Of a DNA stretch of 64,000 nt, positions 8,450 through 16,511 are shown piece after piece. The notes under the pieces were generated by a model. The model ran no database searches, had not been told where the DNA came from, and was given only the letters and a program-made list of their open reading frames with translations. The stretch covers positions 124,001-188,000 of the forward strand of contig JAHBWW010000002.1 in assembly GCA_019636795.1 (NCBI GenBank), in the 5' to 3' direction. The first letter of the stretch is position 1; each line of letters opens with the position of its first letter. This DNA is from Phycisphaeraceae bacterium. Lineage in GTDB: Bacteria; Planctomycetota; Phycisphaerae; Phycisphaerales; UBA1924. Position numbers and translations under genes: made by a program.

Positions 8450-10279
8450 CTACTCCCCCACATCCAGCACCGCCATAAATGCTTCCTGCGGGATGTTCAC
8501 GCTCCCGATCGACTTCATCCGATCCTTGCCCTTCTTCTGCTTCTCGAGCAGTTTGCGCTTGCGTGTCACGTCGCCGCCATAGCACTTGGCCGTCACATCC
8601 TTGCGGAACGCCTTGATCGTCTCGCGCGCGATCACTTTGCCACCGATTGCTGCCTGCAGCGGAATCTCGAACTGATGCCGGTCGATCTGCTTGCGCAGTT
8701 TCGTCAGCAGCAACCGCCCGCGCTGCTCAGCCTTTTCCTTGTGCGTAATCAGGCTCAGCGCCTCCACCGGGTCGCCATTGATCAGAATGTCCACCTTGAC
8801 CAGCTTGTCAGTTCGAAACTCGAAGACTTCGTAGTCCATCGTGCCATAGCCGCTGGTCATGCCCTTGAGCTTGTCGTAGAAGTCATAGATCAACTCGGCC
8901 AGCGGAATCTCAAACGTCAGAATCTCGCGCGTCTCGCTCACGTACAACTGGCTCTTGTAGATCCCGCGCCGATCCAGGCACAGTTTCATCACATCGCCGA
9001 TGTACTCCTTGGGCAGCATGATCTCGACCTTGCAGATCGGCTCGCGAATCTCCAGCACCGTGCCCATGTCCGGCAGGTCCGCCGGGTTGTGCACTTCGCG
9101 GTCGATCATCTCGCCACCCTTGCCACGCACCACGATCTGATAACTCACCGTCGGGGCGGTTTGCACAAGTTCGAGATCAAACTCGCGCTCCAGCCGCTCC
9201 TGGATGATGTCCATGTGCAAAAGTCCCAGAAACCCGCAGCGAAAGCCGAACCCGAGCGCTTCTGAATGCACCGCCTGCGAAGTGAAACTCGCATCATTGA
9301 GCGAGAGTTTCTCGATCGCGTCGCGCATCTCCTCAAAGTCGCTGCCCTTCTTCTCCGTCGTCGTCGCCGGATAAAAATCGCAATACACCATCTGCCGCGC
9401 GGGCTCATAGCCTTCAAGTGCATGCGCCGCCGGATTGTTTTCGAGCGTGATCGTGTCCCCCACCCGCACATCGCCCAGCGTCTTGATCGCCGCGACGAGA
9501 TAGCACGTCTCGCCCGGGCCGACATCGCTCACCTTGACCTGCTTGGGCGTGTACTTGCCCAGCTCGGTGATGACGAACACACGCTCCATCGCCATCATGC
9601 GAATCTTGTCGCCGACCTTCAGCCGTCCGTCAAACATCCGGCAATACAGCACCACCCCGCGATAGTCGTCATACACCGCATCAAAAATCAACGCCCGCGT
9701 CTGCTGAATCTTCGGCGGCTTGGGCGATGGCAATCGCTCGCAGATCGCTGCAAGCAACTCCGGTATCCCCTCTCCCGTTTTGGCCGACACCCTGATGCAG
9801 TCCTCCGCTGCAAACCCCAGCACCTGCTCGACCTCCATCGCGATCTCATCGGGTCTCGCACCGGGCAGGTCGATCTTGTTCAAAACCGGAATGATCTCCA
9901 GATCCTGATTCACCGCCAGATACGCATTGACCACCGTCTGCGCCTCAACGCCCTGCGAAGCATCGACCACCAGCAGCGCACCCTCGCACGCCTTGAGCGC
10001 ACGGCTCACCTCATACCCGAAGTCCACATGCCCCGGCGTATCAATAAAGTTGAGCATGTAAGGCACGCCGTTGTGCTCGTGCGCCACCGTTACCGCTGAA
10101 GCCTTGATCGTGATCCCACGCTCACGCTCCAGATCCATCGAATCAAGCAACTGCTCGCGCGCCTCGCGGTCGCTCACCGCCTTGGTCGCCTGCAACAACC
10201 GGTCGGCCAGCGTGCTCTTGCCGTGATCGATGTGGGCAATGATCGAGAAGTTACGAATGTGCGATAAATCGTGCGTCAT
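8450..10279 (-). CDS. lepA: Elongation factor 4 (LepA)
   Basis: 609 residues, the normal length. A translational GTPase that back-translocates stalled ribosomes. G1 is AHIDHGKST (15-23), G3 DTPGHVDFGYEVSRAL, G4 NKIDLPGA. Domains II and III resemble EF-G (GDVRVGDTITL; EALGFGFRCGFLGLLHMDI), and the LepA-specific C-terminus (GKVIARETIKAFRKDVTAKCYGGDVTRKRKLLEKQKKGK) is present across two segments. Start ATG 10279; the Shine-Dalgarno is weak. It stands alone between two convergent or divergent neighbours. Confidence 0.97.
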   Translation of the reverse strand: MTHDLSHIRNFSIIAHIDHGKSTLADRLLQATKAVSDREAREQLLDSMDLERERGITIKASAVTVAHEHNGVPYMLNFIDTPGHVDFGYEVSRALKACEGALLVVDASQGVEAQTVVNAYLAVNQDLEIIPVLNKIDLPGARPDEIAMEVEQVLGFAAEDCIRVSAKTGEGIPELLAAICERLPSPKPPKIQQTRALIFDAVYDDYRGVVLYCRMFDGRLKVGDKIRMMAMERVFVITELGKYTPKQVKVSDVGPGETCYLVAAIKTLGDVRVGDTITLENNPAAHALEGYEPARQMVYCDFYPATTTEKKGSDFEEMRDAIEKLSLNDASFTSQAVHSEALGFGFRCGFLGLLHMDIIQERLEREFDLELVQTAPTVSYQIVVRGKGGEMIDREVHNPADLPDMGTVLEIREPICKVEIMLPKEYIGDVMKLCLDRRGIYKSQLYVSETREILTFEIPLAELIYDFYDKLKGMTSGYGTMDYEVFEFRTDKLVKVDILINGDPVEALSLITHKEKAEQRGRLLLTKLRKQIDRHQFEIPLQAAIGGKVIARETIKAFRKDVTAKCYGGDVTRKRKLLEKQKKGKDRMKSIGSVNIPQEAFMAVLDVGE

Positions 10280-10394
10280 CGGTGCTCAACGTCCATGTGG
10301 GCATCCATCATAGGAAGCCTCCCTTCCCAACACCGCCCTCCGCCTATGCTCCAGTACGCGTGCAGCATTCACCCGCCGCCCGACGGAGCCTTCC

Positions 10395-11324
10395 ATGCCC
10401 GCGCAGCACATCGCGCCAATCAACCGCATCCTCGTCACCACAGGCCTCACCCTCGAAAGCCTCGGGGCCGTACACCTCGCACGCTCTCTGGCCCAAACCC
10501 TCGGGGCCGAACTTCACGCTGTTCACGTCATCGTCCCCGCATCCAAAGCCGAAACCCGCGCCATGCCCGATCTCGCCGCCCGCATCGAACAGCAGGCACG
10601 CGAGGAACTCGAACGCTACGCCCTCACCCACGACCTCCGCGGATTCGCCACCCTCCACATCGCCCTCGGCCAGCCAGGTGCCGAAATCATCCGCCTCGCC
10701 ACCTCGCTCAAGGCCGACCTCGTCGTCATCGGACGCTACGGCAAAGGAGGCCCCAAGCCCGGCACCATCGGCTCCGTCGCCGACCGTGTCGTACGCCGAT
10801 GCCCCGTCAGCGTCCTTGTCGTTCAGCCAGAATTCCAAGGCCCCATCGCACGCATCGGTGTCGCCAGCACCTGCGAAGAAGATTCCGCAATCGAACTCGA
10901 ACGCGCCATGGACCTCGCCGCACGCCTCGACCTCGATCGCATCGATCTCATCAAGGCCTACGACATCCCCGCCGGCTACCACCTCGTCAGTTCATACGAG
11001 GACGCCACCACACGCCTCGCCGAAGTCCACACCGAACTCGCCATCGCACAGATCACCGCCGCTCGTGAACTCCTCAAGTCGACCGTTGCCGTCGCTGTCG
11101 AGTCACGCCTAGGCCCCCCCGTCGATACCCTCGCCCAGTTCGCGCACGACGCCGCCCTCGATCTGCTCATCATCCGCACGCACAATCGCACCGGCCCCGC
11201 CGAACTCTTCCTCGACCGCATCTCCGAACGCGTCATCAACAACGCCGCCTGCAACATCTGGGCTGAAAAATCCCCCGCAGAGTCGCAGTCGCTCCTCGAT
11301 GTCTTCCGTCACCTCCTCGACTGA
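10395..11324 (+). CDS. Tandem universal stress protein (two Usp domains)
   Basis: 309 residues, two UspA folds in series. The first (about 8-145) has RILVTTGLTLESLGAVHLARSL and the ATP-loop pattern G-x2-G-x(n)-G-S in VIGRYGKGGPKPGTIGSVADRVVRRCPVSVLVV. The second (about 152-300) has LLIIRTHNRTGPAELFLDRISERVINNAACNIW, where the glycine pattern is degenerate, so it may not bind nucleotide. Start ATG 10395 follows GGAG. It converges with the sugar dehydrogenase, 7 nt apart. General stress function by family; no specific partner visible. Confidence 0.85.
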   Translation: MPAQHIAPINRILVTTGLTLESLGAVHLARSLAQTLGAELHAVHVIVPASKAETRAMPDLAARIEQQAREELERYALTHDLRGFATLHIALGQPGAEIIRLATSLKADLVVIGRYGKGGPKPGTIGSVADRVVRRCPVSVLVVQPEFQGPIARIGVASTCEEDSAIELERAMDLAARLDLDRIDLIKAYDIPAGYHLVSSYEDATTRLAEVHTELAIAQITAARELLKSTVAVAVESRLGPPVDTLAQFAHDAALDLLIIRTHNRTGPAELFLDRISERVINNAACNIWAEKSPAESQSLLDVFRHLLD

Positions 11325-11331
11325 TCTCGCA

Positions 11332-12792
11332 TCAACCGCACCCCGCGCTGAACAACCCCAGGTACATCTGCACATCAAAGAAGTCGAACGCGCGATCACC
11401 GTTCAAATCCGCCTCAGGCGCATCGGTCGCAAACGCCCCCAGAAACGCCTGAACATCAAAAAAATCCACAAGCCCGTCGCCGTTGAAATCGGCCTGACAC
11501 AACACCCGCAGCCGAAACACCGCCCCGGTGCCATACGTCGGATTCACCAGATTCCCACTGCCATAATTCAGCACATACAGATTCCCATAGAGGTCCGTCG
11601 CAAACGACACCACGCGCGCAATCACCTGCCCCGCCGGTAGCCCCGCATTCCACGCAACCGAGTGCTCCACCAGGCCCACGATGTTCTGTCCATTGAAATC
11701 CGCCGGGTCCGTCTGTCTGTCAAACACACCCGACCACACACGCCCCGATACATAGTCGCCAAAGAACACACGCCCACGCAGCGACCCGATCGGACCGCGA
11801 TACACCAGCCCACCCGTGATCGACACATTCCCTGTCGAATGCGCCCATTCATGAATCGGATCCACCGAATCGCCCCGAGGCCCACCCACGCCCGGAACCG
11901 GCATCTCGATCGTCCCCTCGCGCGACGGCCATCCAAAATCCTCCCCCAACCGATCAGGCCTCACGATATTGATCTCCTCCCGGCTGAAGAATCCCACATC
12001 ACCGATCAGCAAATCCCCCGTCAGCGCATCGAACCCGCCACGCCACGGGCTCCGAAGTCCCGAACACAAAACCTCAGGCAGCGACCCCGGATCACCATCA
12101 TGGAACGGATTGCCCATCGGCACCCCAAAGTTTCGATCCGGATCATCCGGATACAAATCCTCACCGTCCACATCAATCCGCAACACCTTCCCATACACCA
12201 GGTCGAGCTGCTGCGCGCGATTCACATAACTGCCCGACGACGCCTGTGGCCCGCCATCTCCAACAAACACATACAGCCAACTCCGCTCAGCCAATGGCGC
12301 ATATGGCCGAAACCCGATCCACCCGATTCCGTGAATCGCACTGTTCGCGTTCTGCGGATAACTCAGCACCAGCCGCCGCGTCGGCTCCTCATCAGCCTTG
12401 ATCGTGTACTCATACAACCGATTGAGCAGCCTGTTCCCGCTCGGCGGATCCTCCATTACCGTCACATACACCCGCCCATTCGTCGCATAGTCCGGATGAA
12501 ACGCAAGACCGTGAAGTCCCGCATCACCCACCAGGCTCACGTCCACCGTCAGAAACGTCGTCAACACCCCCGATGAAGCATCAAGCCTCAGAATCCGCGC
12601 ATAAGGCTCGCCGGTCGTCCCCATCCCAAACCGCTGCTCGGCGATGTACAGCCCCGTCGCATCGCCCGGAGCCTGCGCCAGATCAAGCGGATGGTTCAGT
12701 CCGCCTGCAATCTGTTCTACCACATACCCCTGCCCCGCCGCCACCGAGCACCCAATCGCTGCCCCCAGCACACCAATCCACACCCTGCGCAT
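11332..12792 (-). CDS. Secreted PQQ-type sugar (sorbosone/glucose) dehydrogenase-like protein with C-terminal dockerin-like repeat
   Basis: 486 residues. Signal peptide VWIGVLGAAIGCSVAAGQ, then a six-bladed propeller of the Asd/GSDH type: LNHPLDLAQAPGD, LHGLAFHPDYATNGRVYVT, LYVFVGDGGPQ, GEDFGWPSREG, VSITGGLVYRGP and VVSFATDLYGNLYVLNYG. Such enzymes oxidise sugars with PQQ, but some members are non-enzymatic. The last 55 residues carry two D-x-N-x-D-G loops (ADFNGDGLVDFFDVQAFLG and ADLNGDRAFDFFDVQMYLG) and end FSAGCG, as in GC-type dockerin-like planctomycete proteins. Start ATG 12792 is fixed by AGGAGG just upstream; upstream in-frame residues are ignored. The 3' end is 7 nt from the Usp gene. 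Confidence 0.85.
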   Translation of the reverse strand: MRRVWIGVLGAAIGCSVAAGQGYVVEQIAGGLNHPLDLAQAPGDATGLYIAEQRFGMGTTGEPYARILRLDASSGVLTTFLTVDVSLVGDAGLHGLAFHPDYATNGRVYVTVMEDPPSGNRLLNRLYEYTIKADEEPTRRLVLSYPQNANSAIHGIGWIGFRPYAPLAERSWLYVFVGDGGPQASSGSYVNRAQQLDLVYGKVLRIDVDGEDLYPDDPDRNFGVPMGNPFHDGDPGSLPEVLCSGLRSPWRGGFDALTGDLLIGDVGFFSREEINIVRPDRLGEDFGWPSREGTIEMPVPGVGGPRGDSVDPIHEWAHSTGNVSITGGLVYRGPIGSLRGRVFFGDYVSGRVWSGVFDRQTDPADFNGQNIVGLVEHSVAWNAGLPAGQVIARVVSFATDLYGNLYVLNYGSGNLVNPTYGTGAVFRLRVLCQADFNGDGLVDFFDVQAFLGAFATDAPEADLNGDRAFDFFDVQMYLGLFSAGCG

Positions 12793-12874
12793 CGCCGATC
12801 CTCCTTCGTTCTTCGAGTATATCGAATCACTCCCTATACTCCGCTCCAAAACCGCAATCTTCACGAGACCCACA

Positions 12875-14539
12875 ATGCCCGAACACGCTGCAAAATCAAT
12901 GGACGACATCGTCAGTCTCTGCAAACGACGCGGGTTCATCTTCCCCGCATCCGAAATCTACGGCGGCATCAACGGCTTCTGGGACTACGGCCCCCTCGGA
13001 ACCCAACTCAAAAAAAACCTCCGCGACGCATGGTGGCAGGATGTCGTCATGAACCCATGCTGCGGCATGAATGGCCCCAACGGCCAGCCCGTCGATATCG
13101 TCCCCCTCGAAACCTGCATCATCCAGAACCCAAAGGTCTGGGAAGCCAGCGGACATCTCGCCGGTTTTGCCGATCCGATGAGGAAATGTGCAGGCTGCGG
13201 CCACTTCGTCCGCGCCGATCATCTCTGGGAAATCCTTGCGACAAACTGCGAGTGGCTTCAGTCGCTCCTACAGGAGTTCACGCCTGTTTCCGGCGAAATC
13301 GACAGCCCACGACTCATGAAATGGGCAAAAGGAAAGGGCAAGAAACTCGCTCCAAATCTCGCGCTGGTCCGCAATCCTGAGCTCACTCTCTCCTGGCTGG
13401 CAACTCGAGTCAATGGCCAACCCGATGCTCCGCCAGATCTCATGGAAATCGCCCGTTACATCGCAACAGAGCAACTGCACAGCACTGGGTTACAAGATCC
13501 ATGCCCCCGCTGCGGCGGTCCGCTCGGCACGCCCGCACCATTCAAACTTATGTTTGAATCATGGGCCGGCATCCAGCAGACTGACGACAACAAAGTCTAC
13601 CTCCGCCCCGAAACCGCACAAGGCATCTTCATCAACTTCAAAAACGTCGTCGATACCTCGCGCGTCCGCGTGCCCTTCGGCATCGCACAGACCGGCAAAG
13701 CCTTCCGCAACGAAGTCACGCCACGCAACTTCACCTTCCGATCGCGCGAGTTCGAGCAGATGGAGATCGAGTTCTTCTGCCACCCCGACGACGCCCGCGA
13801 CTGGTACACCTTCTGGCGCGACTGGCGCATGAACTGGTGGAAAGGGCTCGGCCTCGCCGGCGAAAACCTCGTCCTCCGCGAGCACGACCCCGACGAACTC
13901 GCCCACTACGCAAAAGACGGCGCCGGCACCAGCGATGTCGAATACCGCTTCCCCTTCACCGCACCAGGCTTCGGCGAACTCGAAGGCATCGCACACCGCT
14001 CCGACTTCGACCTCCGCCAGCACGAACAGCACAGCGGCGCAAAACTCCACTACTTCGACACCACCCGAGGCCCGCTCGCGCCCAACGGCCAGCCCAAGGG
14101 CGAACACTACCTCCCCCACGTCATCGAGCCCTCCGCAGGCCTCGACCGCGGCGTTCTCGCTGTCCTCTGCGAAGCCTACACCTTCGACGAATCACGCCCG
14201 AGCAAGGAGTTCATGCGCTTCCACCCGCGCCTCGCGCCCATCAAGGCCGCTGTCTTTCCACTCGTCAACAAGGACGGCATGCCCGAAATCGCCGACAAAC
14301 TCACACGCGAACTCCGCGCCCGCTTCGGCCACCTCGGCTTCATCGAAACCGACGCCAAACAATCCATCGGCAAACGCTACGCCCGCATGGACGAAGCCGG
14401 TTGCCCATTCTGCTTCACCATCGACTCCGACACCCTCACCAACCAGACCGTCACCGTCCGCGACCGCGACACGGGCGCGCAGGACCGCATCGCCCTCGAC
14501 CAGGTCCAATCGTGGCTCGATAACAAACTCTCAATCTGA
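12875..14539 (+). CDS. glyS: Glycine--tRNA ligase, alpha2 dimeric type
   Basis: 554 residues. Class II synthetase that charges tRNA-Gly. N-terminus SMDDIVSLCKRRGFIFPASEIYGGINGFWDYGPLG is split across motif 1; motif 2 is RPETAQGIFINFKNVV with RNEVTPRNFTFRSREFEQMEIEFF; motif 3 is SAGLDRGVLAVL. Two cysteine pairs (CAGCG, CPRCGG) suggest a zinc site around an insertion of about 90 residues (roughly 130-220) before motif 2, which makes it longer than many bacterial homologues. I start at ATG 12875, where homology begins, although the frame is open further upstream across the divergent dehydrogenase promoter region. Anticodon-binding domain ends at the C-terminus. Confidence 0.95.
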   Translation: MPEHAAKSMDDIVSLCKRRGFIFPASEIYGGINGFWDYGPLGTQLKKNLRDAWWQDVVMNPCCGMNGPNGQPVDIVPLETCIIQNPKVWEASGHLAGFADPMRKCAGCGHFVRADHLWEILATNCEWLQSLLQEFTPVSGEIDSPRLMKWAKGKGKKLAPNLALVRNPELTLSWLATRVNGQPDAPPDLMEIARYIATEQLHSTGLQDPCPRCGGPLGTPAPFKLMFESWAGIQQTDDNKVYLRPETAQGIFINFKNVVDTSRVRVPFGIAQTGKAFRNEVTPRNFTFRSREFEQMEIEFFCHPDDARDWYTFWRDWRMNWWKGLGLAGENLVLREHDPDELAHYAKDGAGTSDVEYRFPFTAPGFGELEGIAHRSDFDLRQHEQHSGAKLHYFDTTRGPLAPNGQPKGEHYLPHVIEPSAGLDRGVLAVLCEAYTFDESRPSKEFMRFHPRLAPIKAAVFPLVNKDGMPEIADKLTRELRARFGHLGFIETDAKQSIGKRYARMDEAGCPFCFTIDSDTLTNQTVTVRDRDTGAQDRIALDQVQSWLDNKLSI

Positions 14540-14581
14540 TCAACCTTTGCCGCTCGCCCCGCGGGCACGAAACGCCCGCGC

Positions 14582-14616
14582 AAGAAAAACCGTGCCGACC
14601 CCTCGGCCGACACGGT
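14582..14616 (-). terminator. Terminator of the first PEP-CTERM gene
   Basis: On the minus strand, ACCGTG and CACGGT enclose an inner CCGA/TCGG pair and are followed by TTTTTCTTG. It lies about 34 nt past the stop at 14650. A second GC-rich hairpin (CGCGGGC/GCCCGCG, 14560-14580), with no T-run, lies between it and the glyS stop. Confidence 0.7.
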
Positions 14617-14649
14617 CAACTCATCATTCAAAACTTCTCATCGCGAGCA

Positions 14650-15273
14650 TCACCGGCGACGACGCATCGCTACCAATCCACCAAGCCCAAGCACCGCCGC
14701 GCTTCCCGGCGTCGGCGTGTTGATCGTCCACACGCTGAAGTCGTTGTTCACGCTGATCACGTGCTGCGCAATCCGGAAACCATCGCTCGCGTTCGGCTGC
14801 AACGCCGAAACCACGTCCGCAAACGTACCAACAAGGTCAAACCGAACCGTCAATGACTCGCCCGGACCAATCCCCTTCTGCGGTGCCGGCGCCGACGCTG
14901 CAACACGCATCAGGTTCCCGCCCCACGATCCGCCATACAGAAAAGCCGGCTGTGCAGGATTCGGCGGTGCTCCACCGATCGAAAACGCCACATTCCCCGT
15001 CGAACCCGCCAGCGACCCGTTGGCGATAAGCGAGTTCATCTCAAAGTACACATTCGAAATCACAGCCGCGCCAGTCGAGTCGTTCCGGAACACAAAGTCC
15101 ACCACCGACCCGCCGTCGATCACATCCACCCATAGATCGAGCTTCGACGTATCGCCACCGCTCGAATTCTCATAGACCGCAAGATCAATCCGAACTCCCG
15201 CCGAAGCAACCGCCGACGCTCCACCGATCATCCCCGCCACCGCAATCATCGATCCGATTCCAAAGCGTTTCAT
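14650..15273 (-). CDS. PEP-CTERM-like exported protein, paralogue 1
   Basis: 207 residues. Signal peptide SMIAVAGMIGGASAVASAG, then a beta-rich domain without recognised catalytic motif. The C-terminus has the exosortase sorting pattern: TPGSAAVLGLGGLVAMRRRR, i.e. a proline motif, a hydrophobic helix and an arginine cluster. It is close in sequence to the next upstream gene at 15620 (same blocks NPAQPAFLYGG, SDGFRIAQHVISVNNDFSVW and the tail), so the two arose by tandem duplication. Start ATG 15273 follows GGGAGAAGAG. It has its own terminator. Likely a surface or matrix protein; substrate unknown. Confidence 0.85.
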   Translation of the reverse strand: MKRFGIGSMIAVAGMIGGASAVASAGVRIDLAVYENSSGGDTSKLDLWVDVIDGGSVVDFVFRNDSTGAAVISNVYFEMNSLIANGSLAGSTGNVAFSIGGAPPNPAQPAFLYGGSWGGNLMRVAASAPAPQKGIGPGESLTVRFDLVGTFADVVSALQPNASDGFRIAQHVISVNNDFSVWTINTPTPGSAAVLGLGGLVAMRRRR

Positions 15274-15512
15274 GTCTCTTCTCCCTGATGATCACGACCC
15301 GTGTCAGCACAGGCGAACGGCCAATCCCGATACGTCGGATTCGCCCGCCAGCCCACCATAAGTTACGGTACAATCCGCACTTAAGAAAGAAGAGTTCGAT
15401 CTTTAACCCAGAATTCTCCCATCAGAAACCTTGCCCACGTCTCAGTTCCCTCAGTGTGACCCCGTTACCGGCCTTCTGACGCAAAAACATGCAAGAGCAT
15501 GCTCCAAGATAA
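15274..15512. other. Intergenic region between the two PEP-CTERM genes
   Basis: Leader of the gene at 14650. It is relatively AT-rich around 15360-15420 and could contain its minus-strand promoter, but I see no match good enough to name. No reading frame with coding character. Confidence 0.4.
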
Positions 15513-15550
15513 CCAAAAAAAACCCGTGCCGACCTTCAGGCCAGCACGGG
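15513..15550 (-). terminator. Terminator of the second PEP-CTERM gene
   Basis: On the minus strand, stem CCCGTGC / GCACGGG (7 bp) is followed by a run of eight T. Located 70 nt past the stop at 15620. Confidence 0.85.
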
Positions 15551-15619
15551 GCGTTTCGATACGCAGAAACGGCACCACCCTACGCGAGTGGGAGGAACTT
15601 CAATACCCTACCAGCGGAC

Positions 15620-16237
15620 TCAGCGACGACGACGCATCGCAACCAGGCCGCCCAGCGCCAGCACTGCCGCGCCACCCGGCGTCGGAGTGTTGATCGTCCA
15701 GATGCTGAAATCATCGTTGACCGAGATCACATGCTGCGCAATCCGGAATCCATCGGTCGCGTTCGGCTGAAGCGCCGCAACCACGTCCGCGTAACTCCCG
15801 ACCAGCGAGAACCGAATCGTCAGCGTCTCACCCGGGTCGATCCCGTTGAACGAAGGCGGAGGATTCGCACCCGCGCGGTACAGATTCCCGCCCCATGCGC
15901 CACCATACAGAAACGCTGGCTGCGCAGGATTTGGGGGATTCCCGCCGGTCGAGAACGACACGCCGCCCGACTGAGCATGTACAGAGCCGCCTGACAGGAG
16001 GCTGTTCATCTCAAAGTACACATTCGCGACCGTCGCAGGTCCAGTCGAATCATTGCGGAACACGAAGTCCACAAACGATCCGCTGTCAACAACGTCAACC
16101 CACAGGTCGATCATGCTGACATCGCCATTGTCCGAATTCTCATACACAAACAAATCAACCCGAACACCTGCCGAAGCCGCTCCGACGCACAACAGCCCAC
16201 CGGCTGCGAGCGCAACCATACCACAATAGTTCTTCAT
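15620..16237 (-). CDS. PEP-CTERM-like exported protein, paralogue 2
   Basis: 205 residues. Signal peptide VALAAGGLLCVGAASAG, the same beta-rich body as the 14650 gene, and the same sorting tail TPGGAAVLALGGLVAMRRRR. Start ATG 16237 has GGGAGAG upstream. The two copies keep identical block order with many scattered substitutions, so the duplication is not very recent. Each has its own leader and terminator, so they can be regulated separately. The 274-nt leader (16238-16511) is markedly AT-rich (16380-16480) compared with the rest of the region. Confidence 0.85.
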   Translation of the reverse strand: MKNYCGMVALAAGGLLCVGAASAGVRVDLFVYENSDNGDVSMIDLWVDVVDSGSFVDFVFRNDSTGPATVANVYFEMNSLLSGGSVHAQSGGVSFSTGGNPPNPAQPAFLYGGAWGGNLYRAGANPPPSFNGIDPGETLTIRFSLVGSYADVVAALQPNATDGFRIAQHVISVNDDFSIWTINTPTPGGAAVLALGGLVAMRRRR

Positions 16238-16511
16238 GTCTTGTCTCTCCCGAAAACTGTCTCTCTCGAACCACTCTTCTTCGGCGAAGCTCCTACACCT
16301 CGCCGATCGTGGCTCCCCCTACTTTACGGGTGACATAGAACAAAAGAAACAAGAAATTCCCACATCAGGTCCAAATTCTGGCGCAACCGCAAAAACATGC
16401 GCCTAAATCCATAAAATATCAAAACTTATTGGACAATCAGCACTTTACTAATTTGTTAAGCTGCCCCCTGTCCAAAAAGTCAAATTACCCATTTTAACGA
16501 CTGGGTGATTC

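Noticed and set aside
14560..14580. Terminator of glyS
   Set aside because: A good 7-bp hairpin but no T-run on the plus strand.
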